Shown here in pieces: positions 58,296 through 64,000 of a stretch of DNA of 64,000 nucleotides. Position numbers and translations under genes: made by a program. The stretch is from positions 25,995,434 through 26,059,433 of the forward strand of contig JBBCBC010000021.1 of the NCBI GenBank assembly GCA_037126765.1. Direction: 5' to 3'. The notes below the pieces were generated by a model. That model was given only the letters and a program-made list of their open reading frames with translations, had not been told where the DNA came from and did not search any database. The first letter of the stretch is position 1; every line of letters starts with the position of its first letter. This stretch comes from Stenogyne calaminthoides. Taxonomy: Eukaryota > Streptophyta > Magnoliopsida > Lamiales > Lamiaceae.

Positions 58296-58383
58296 AAGAT
58301 TTGGTCAATAATTTACCAAATCTTGGCGTGAATGGTGGAAGACAAAAAAATAGGAAGATTTGGTCAATGGTTTGCCAAATCTT
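58296..58383. repeat. Two perfect-stem hairpins in the element J leader
   Basis: 58296-58324 pairs AAGATTTGGT with ACCAAATCTT (10-bp stem, 9-base loop). 58355-58383 pairs AAGATTTGG with CCAAATCTT (9-bp stem, 11-base loop). The two are near-copies starting 59 bp apart. Confidence 0.85.
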
Positions 58384-58419
58384 AGAGGATAGAAAAAAAA
58401 TGAGGCGGTTGCCTTATAT

Positions 58420-58433
58420 GGCTCTGGTTACCA
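58420..58433 (-). other. Primer binding site of element J
   Basis: The minus strand reads TGGTAACCAGAGCC immediately after the LTR end CTCTTCA, an initiator-Met-like site with small changes. Confidence 0.75.
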
Positions 58434-58572
58434 TGAAGAGAATATATGCTGAGATGTTTTATTTACTTGGAGAATATGTGTTTGTACAATTACAGAGGGA
58501 ATGTAAATTCTAGGCTAACCCGATGTGGGATAAATACAATGTAAATACAAGTATATACAAATACTCCTAATA
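58434..58572 (-). repeat. 5' LTR of element J
   Basis: This is the 139-bp partner of the copy at 54716-54854, differing at two sites (58480 and 58511, approximately). Confidence 0.85.
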
Positions 58573-58921
58573 TTCCTAACATTGATCTTGATGATTCACC
58601 AGGTCAGTCAAACCCTAAGGTACGTACAACTGTCGATGAAGAAGCTGGTACAGCTGAGACAGTAACAACTGAACCGGCTGACATACATCAGCCTATGATG
58701 ATTCCAACATCAGTTGAGACATGTCCATGCCAAGTGGATCCTATAAATGTACCTCTCCCAATTTCTAGTGACTCAATATCAGATGAAGATGATAATATCC
58801 AAACTGATATAAATCAGGAAAGAAGGACTTGGTTGAAAAACGATCCAACTGACCAGATAATCGACAATCCTAATGCTCGAGTCCAAACTAGACATCAGAT
58901 TGGTGAAAATGCTATGTATTG
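58573..58921 (+). pseudogene. Pol linker of element H after J
   Basis: The sequence resumes at TTCCTAACATTGATC and encodes the acidic linker before RT, including DPTDQIIDNPNARVQTRHQIGENAMYC (as short motif: DQIIDNP, RHQIGENAMY). It ends at about 58921, where RT should begin. Confidence 0.8.
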
Positions 58922-59153
58922 TGTGATTAAGATGTTTACATATATTTTATTTTTTGGGTATTTGATTGCTTTATATGAGCCAAAGATTTATCGATTAGGT
59001 TTTACTCCTTATGGTTTCACCTTTCTCTGTGTATCGTAAAGAAATGAGAATTGATTAATACTCTGAAAATGCTTATGTGTACGAAACTCATATATTTACA
59101 TATTCGGTTCTTGCACATTTTCTCTGTGATTAATGGTTAAACATCTCACACAG
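58922..59153 (+). promoter_or_regulatory. Leader remnant (probable intron) of the H third ORF
   Basis: AT-rich and T-rich, it ends in CTCACACAG directly before the ATG at 59154, a good intron acceptor. The promoter and donor were removed by the deletion that also took RT and RNase H. Confidence 0.45.
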
Positions 59154-60398
59154 ATGGCAAAACACAGAATGGGAAAAATTATGTGTAACTACGAACTCCT
59201 ATCGTATCAAATTATTGAAGACAAATATGTGGTGTTTGGAGCTACAAGGGATCCAGAATCAATGGAAGTGGAACGACTACTAAAAGGATGTGGACTTGAA
59301 CAATATTGTGCCGCCCACTCCAACCTTGTTATGCAATATGAGGCCTTGGAGTTTCTGAGAAATCTGGAAATAGTGACACCTGGAGATGAACTTTCATCAA
59401 CTGTCAATGGTGAAGAGTTTACAGTCACAAACGCAGACATCACAAGACTGTTTAACTTGCCCAAAGGAAAGATCTCACCTGCTCACTACAGAGAAGACGA
59501 CGACGAGCAGATCAGAAACCAACTGTTCAGGGAAGCTGACAAACAACAGACTACAAATTTTGTCAAACCGATGTTGAAGAGGAAGTATCGTCTGCTGTTT
59601 GAAATCTTATCAAGGACAATAATGGGTATCTCCTTCAGCCCTGATGGACTGACTGCTGTCAAAATGCACTGTATGGCAGCAATCGTGGATGGAGCCACAA
59701 ACATCAATTGGGCAGGATTTCTATGGCGATTCTGTTACAAGAGCATGCAAAGTTCCGTGTAAATGACAATAGAGAATTTTTTCTGCACAAGAGGATTAGC
59801 AATCTGGGAAAAGTAGCTGTCATTCTGAGAGATAGATTTCCCACCACTCAATGGGACCAAAATGGATTGAAGCATTACAAGGCGTTTCTGACCAGTACGT
59901 CTACCATTTATGGTCCTCCTGATGACGACTTGAGGATAACTATCAGGAAAGGCACAGGGAAAGAAACTGCCTCAGCAGTGTCAGTACATCCTTCTGCTCA
60001 ACCACCAAAGAGGAGAAGGACCTTGACAAAAGAACTGGCAAAGAGGCCGAATAAAGTGAAACAATCACCTATGACTCTTTTCTTGGAAAAGGAGTCAGAT
60101 GAAGAAGAAGAAGCAACCCAGCCTGATGAGCAGAAGAAATCAGCTGGACGATCTGAAAGGTATGCTTCACAAGTAGGAAGCTCATCAGAGCAATTAGAAG
60201 GAGAGCTCGGAAAAGAAAAATAAAAGGCAAGATCCCCTTCACCCCAATCTCGTGCTCAATTACCAGTCAAAACACTATCTACCGAGCACATGACCCATCT
60301 CCATCTCCAAGGAGTGAACGCACCAGATCACCTGCTATACAACCAGAACTGGCTCAACCAATTAAACAGCAGCCCGCTCATATGCCTCAGCCAGAAAC
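59154..60398 (+). pseudogene. Third ORF of element H, 3' end cut by D
   Basis: I choose the ATG at 59154, right after the CACACAG acceptor; an in-frame ATG lies at 59133. The frame opens MAKHRMGKIMCNYEL and has EDKYVVFGATRD, YEALEFLRNLE, ITRLFNLPKG and MGISFSPDGL. After a one-base shift near 59710 it continues (to 60223) with KRISNLGKVAVILRD and TIYGPPDDDL, a Lys/Arg-rich block and an acidic Ser/Glu block. A Ser/Pro stretch follows to 60398. It is the best preserved copy of the first domain. Function unknown; no membrane segment is evident. Confidence 0.7.
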
Positions 60399-61965
60399 TG
60401 TTAGTGTTAGTGTCCTAGAGACAATCTATTGTAAGGACATAATACTCGATGATATTCAGTTTGATTTAATATTATAGTTCGCTTAATATTAATGTATGGC
60501 AATACACTTATTTGAATATTATGTTTGATTGTTTGCATTTATTCATGCAAGTGTTCCCATGAATCATTGTTGTCATTGAGGTTGTGAGAACTCAGATGAC
60601 TTAAGCATGATTCTCAAATAGCCCCGATCAAAGATCATCAAGAATGGGATATTGATGATACAATGGAGATTGGGGTGCGATCTGCATCATACTCTTAGAG
60701 AGTGTAGTAAGATCTCACTTACTACGAGATACTAGGTATCTCATGATGGATGCACAAATACCTTAGAGGCTATTGGTATACCCATCCGAGAAACCGTTTG
60801 ATGTATTTCCACTATATGTGTCTACGAGTGTCTCGGTTAGTGGGAGCGATGTGATACTCCTTTGACTTGAGGTCAATACGCACGACATGTGTGGGATGAT
60901 GAACTTTGACCATGACCGACGCTTGCACCCTAACCATGGGTAGATATGGTTTGGATTGAGTTCATCACAAAGTACATGTGCGTGGTAGTTGAGCCAAGAA
61001 TAGGATTCATTCCTCAAAGTAGATTTAGAGAGAATACTCATCTTCTCATCATAATTGGATCAAAGTCATCGGTCGATGCACGTCAACTTTGACTTTGTGG
61101 CTAAGTGTGATACATGATCAATTAGTGATTTGAGATAATATGATTAAGTTATTTGAATAGACACTTCATCATGTTCAAGACTTAATCGAGTATTCGCGAA
61201 TGAAAGGAGGAAATCGTAATAGCCCATGTTTCAGTTACAGGTAGTTGCACGTTTCTCGCAACGTACCTCATATATTGAGAATGTCTGATTTATTGTCTAG
61301 GGTTCAATTAAGACCGTTAGTTTGACTAATCGCTCGATATATGAGGGCCTATGGGTCGCACAACAAGTAGTTCCCTTTTATGGATTATAGTTGGTTGATT
61401 AAATATTAAATCCACTATGGAGAATTAATTAATAACAGATTAATTTGGAATTAATTATTATTAATGTTTAATTAAATAGAATTCCCAATAATAATATTTG
61501 GAATATTATTGTAGGATTTAATATATATGGAATCAAATCCTTAGAGATTTGATATACATGGGAATTAAATCCGTAGAGATTTTATATGTGGGAAATAAAT
61601 CTAAGAGAATTATTTAAATAAAGATTAGGGATTTCCTAATCAGGTTAGCTTAAGATTTAAGCTGGGTCTTTCCTATATATATGAGCTCTTGGGAATTCAT
61701 AAACAACGTTCTTCAAATTCTCTCCATAAAATCTAGAATAGGAATTTTCCTAGCAAATTCCGTCTCAGATTCAACGCTGGCAAATCTGTGCAAGTCCGTG
61801 AATGGGGATTACGTGGATACCATAGTTGAGAAATCTGCTCTCGAGTTACTGTAAGATTTCTCGTTATGATTATTGTAATCTATTTGCAATTGACTGTTCG
61901 TTGTTGGTGAACTTTAATTTCCGTTGTGCATGTATTACGTGTTTACATGCCTCTAAATTCCAACA
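60399..61965 (+). repeat. 5' LTR of element D
   Basis: The 1567-bp LTR begins TGTTAGTGTTAGTG and ends AATTCCAACA, matching 23406-24972 in length and sequence. Confidence 0.92.
61674..61683 (+). promoter_or_regulatory. TATA box of element D LTR
   Basis: CTATATATAT is followed by GAGCTCTTGGGAATTC, at the same place as the B TATA box. Confidence 0.7.
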
Positions 61966-61966
61966 G

Positions 61967-61978
61967 TGGTATCATAGC
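61967..61978 (+). other. Primer binding site of element D
   Basis: TGGTATCATAGC is one mismatch from TGGTATCAGAGC, one base after the LTR. Confidence 0.88.
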
Positions 61979-64000
61979 TAAGGCTCTGGTGTTTAATTGC
62001 ATCAAAATTGGTTTTGTTTTTAAATTTTTTTTTTTTTTAACAAAACCGGGTGCGGCTGTTAGACAAACCGCACCCATATCTTTGTTTGGTTTTGGTTGCT
62101 CCTCTTCTTCTCCACGAAAACCTAGGGTTTTCTGGAGACTCATCGCCGTCTTCGTCCCTCCACCACACCGGTGTTCGATGGTATCCGCGACGCCGCTCGA
62201 AGTCGGCGGCTGTACACCGCGACTCTCGGTGGTCGTACGAAGCCGCGGCACCGCGCACAATTGCGAATTGGATTCACCTCGCCTTGAATCGGCGCAACTC
62301 GCTCGCCCTCATTCCCGTTGCCGCACCTGGTTATTCGATCAATTGGGTTGACCATCGTCTCAATTCCTCAAAAATTGTGGTCGTGCGCTCACGAATTTAT
62401 TCGAGCAACGGCGGTGCGCAGCGCCGTCGTCTGGCTTTGACTCGGGTCGACTCAATTCGAAGCCGGGGTGAGTCGTGTAGACGCGCCACCGGTTCGACCC
62501 GTCACTCGCATCCTATTTCGAATAGGTCACGACTCCACGCACGCCCTCTGGTTCTTCGGTGACGACGGCGAGTCACCCGCACGCGCCTAACGGCGGCGGA
62601 GACTCGACCGCGCCTGTTTGTCCGACAATGCAGACCTGGTTCGAATTTTGCCTCTCCTTTTTGTTGCTTGTTGCTTCTGAATTTTGGGCCATTTCGATTC
62701 ATGTTGTTAATTGTCAAATTGTTTGGTTGGGAATTTGGGGCTATTCTGATGAATTAAAATTCTGAACAAACCCTAACTATTGGAACAATTTTTGGAAATT
62801 TGAATGATTCTTTGAACTGATGAATGTTGGATGTTTGGTTCGAATGACCCGATCAGAAACGGTTTTAGGAAAACCGGGCGATGATGAGGGGAAGGACTGT
62901 GCCGAAATTGGATTTAGGACTGGTCCTTCCATGCAATTTTCGAAACTTGCACATGAGCCCTTAACAAATAAAAGAATTAAAATAATTTAAAATTAATACG
63001 ATTAATTTTAAGTTTTGAAATAAAATTGGATTTTATTTATAATTAATTGGATTAATTATTGAAGTTTAATAATTTAAAATCGAATTTAAATTGGATTTTG
63101 AAATTCGGTTTAAAAGGAATTATTAAATCCCACTTGTTTAACTGATTTTAATTAATTTGTTAACGCTTTTACGTCAGCATTATAATTGTTTGGGTAGGCG
63201 GCGCCCAATAATTGTCGGACCGTATTATTGTTTGGGTAGACGACGCCCATATAAATGTTAGTCCGTGTAAATCATGTTTGGGTAGGCGGCGCCCAATAAT
63301 TGCTCAAATATGATGTAGATTAACATGTTGGATCTCAATTAAGCAATTAATACCCCGCCTTTAAAACGTTCCTCAGTAGAATATGGTTTTCTCATTAATT
63401 TGATAAGATGTCTTCCATCAAAATTAAAAGTAAACCGGAGATTTTGTTCCAATGAGTACTTAAAGACCCTCGTCTTTTGCTCGGATCTACATCTAACGGG
63501 ACTTTTATGGGGACATGAAATGTCGTCGCTTGATGGTTGTAAACCAACTTGACTTTGTTTCACTAGCCCTCACGGGGAACAAAGGGTAAGTGACATTAGT
63601 CGATCTAGGTTCGACAAACTAGGAGTTGTAGTTTTTACAATTGGTTTGGAGACCTACCAGTTATGCTATTATAATGATCATCCCTCGCTGGGATTATGGT
63701 GGTAGGAATGTGGATCCTAGTCCATTACAATTTATATTTGATATAAATTCGTACTCTTCCGATGAGGTCGTTGAGTATGTGAAAATAATGGACACAAAAT
63801 AAACACTAAAGAAAGGCCATGTTTATTTTGATTGCTGAATATTGATCATAGGAATTGTGTGTTTAATTCTCATTTTATTTTATTTCTCTTGGTTATTTGA
63901 AATGTATAACTGTTATTGAGATGTGTTTTGGAAACAAATAAATTGGCTAGGCCAAATTTTCTGGACTGGCACCTAAACGTGTGTTTGGTGCTAAGGCAAG
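61979..64000 (+). other. Leader of element D
   Basis: The layout mirrors B: GC-rich part near the PBS (about 62100-62640), AT-rich part, hairpin array (63185-63300) and a conserved block to the window end. The gag ATG is not reached. Frames in the GC-rich part occur on both strands and are not called as genes. Confidence 0.78.
63185..63300 (+). repeat. Three tandem TTTGGG..CCCA hairpin units in the D leader
   Basis: Units at about 63188-63208, 63230-63250 and 63275-63296 read TTTGGGTAGGCGGCGCCCAA or close variants, spaced about 43 bp. They are the reverse complement of the B array. Confidence 0.82.

Larger units (their letters stand above)
54716..58572 (-). mobile_element. Element J: Ale/Retrofit-like Ty1/copia with 139-bp LTRs
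   Basis: Two 139-bp LTRs (54716-54854; 58434-58572) differ at only two positions, indicating a fairly recent insertion. Flanks TTCAT (54711-54715) and TTCCT (58573-58577) are a 5-bp target duplication with one mismatch. Reading minus: LTR, PBS, gag remnant, protease, integrase, RT, RNase H, polypurine tract, LTR. Most of gag is missing and pol is frame-broken, so it must have moved with help or decayed since. The lineage is judged from short LTRs and RT style. Confidence 0.88.
49049..60398 (+). mobile_element. Element H: Sirevirus-like copia inserted into G
   Basis: 5' LTR, PBS remnant, gag, protease, integrase and third ORF are present in order. RT and RNase H are deleted (junction near 58921). 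J is inserted in the pol linker, and D interrupts the third ORF at 60399. The LTR abuts the third ORF of G without a polypurine tract, so insertion of H into G is more likely than a shared LTR. The 5 bases before the LTR are AGGAA; the partner lies outside the window. Confidence 0.8.
60399..64000 (+). mobile_element. Element D: BARE-1/Angela-like copia, 5' part
   Basis: Only the 5' LTR, PBS and leader are inside the window. LTR and leader align with element B in reverse complement, so the gag-pol outside the window is expected to be of the B type. The 5 bases before the LTR are GAAAC. Confidence 0.85.

Noticed and set aside
61926..62717. Frames up to 170 codons near the D PBS
   Set aside because: They cross the LTR/PBS boundary or lie in the GC-rich leader, and the matching region of B is not open in the same way.

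Overview
The window is plant nuclear DNA, most likely from a eudicot, made almost entirely of nested, decayed retrotransposons. Plant origin is indicated by Ty1/copia elements primed by initiator-Met tRNA, a plant L1-type LINE, a Stowaway-like MITE end and AT-rich filler. I recognise no host gene, tRNA, rRNA or CRISPR array. Most coding tracts carry frameshifts or stops, so they are called pseudogenes.

Layout. Element A (1-15540, minus; left LTR cut by the window) is a very large Sirevirus-like copia element with gag, pol and a third ORF between pol and the 3' LTR; an F-family LTR (1146-2605, plus) and a 1.1 kb plus-strand gene-like tract (6400-7540) lie inside it. A 465-bp spacer follows, then element B (16006-24972, minus), a BARE-1/Angela-like copia with long LTRs and a 1.8 kb leader. 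Next come small fragments (24973-25584), a LINE truncated at both ends (25585-28074, minus) and a piece of a second Sirevirus-like element, C (28075-31772, minus). Element E (31773-42135, minus) is another long-LTR copia; its LTR holds a coding-free LTR element F (38293-40735) and a broken LTR duplication.

Element G (42136-49048, plus) is Sirevirus-like, cut by E in pol, and keeps RT, RNase H and the third ORF. Element H (49049-60398, plus) is a relative that probably inserted into the third ORF of G; it holds the Ale/Retrofit-like element J (54716-58572, minus, 139-bp LTRs) and is cut by element D (60399 to the window end, plus), a relative of B of which only the 5' LTR and leader are visible.

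The most notable biology is the third-ORF module of the Sirevirus-like family, present in A, G and H. In G it has its own TATA-type promoter, a non-coding leader exon and a 260-nt leader intron ending 2 nt before the ATG, and parts of that arrangement are visible in A and H. Its product is unknown; by position it corresponds to the env-like or additional ORFs of some plant LTR elements. A second notable signal is technical: element A has lost CTG/CAG triplets in patches, often through 1-nt deletions, which looks like a consensus-sequence artefact and would explain many of its frame breaks.
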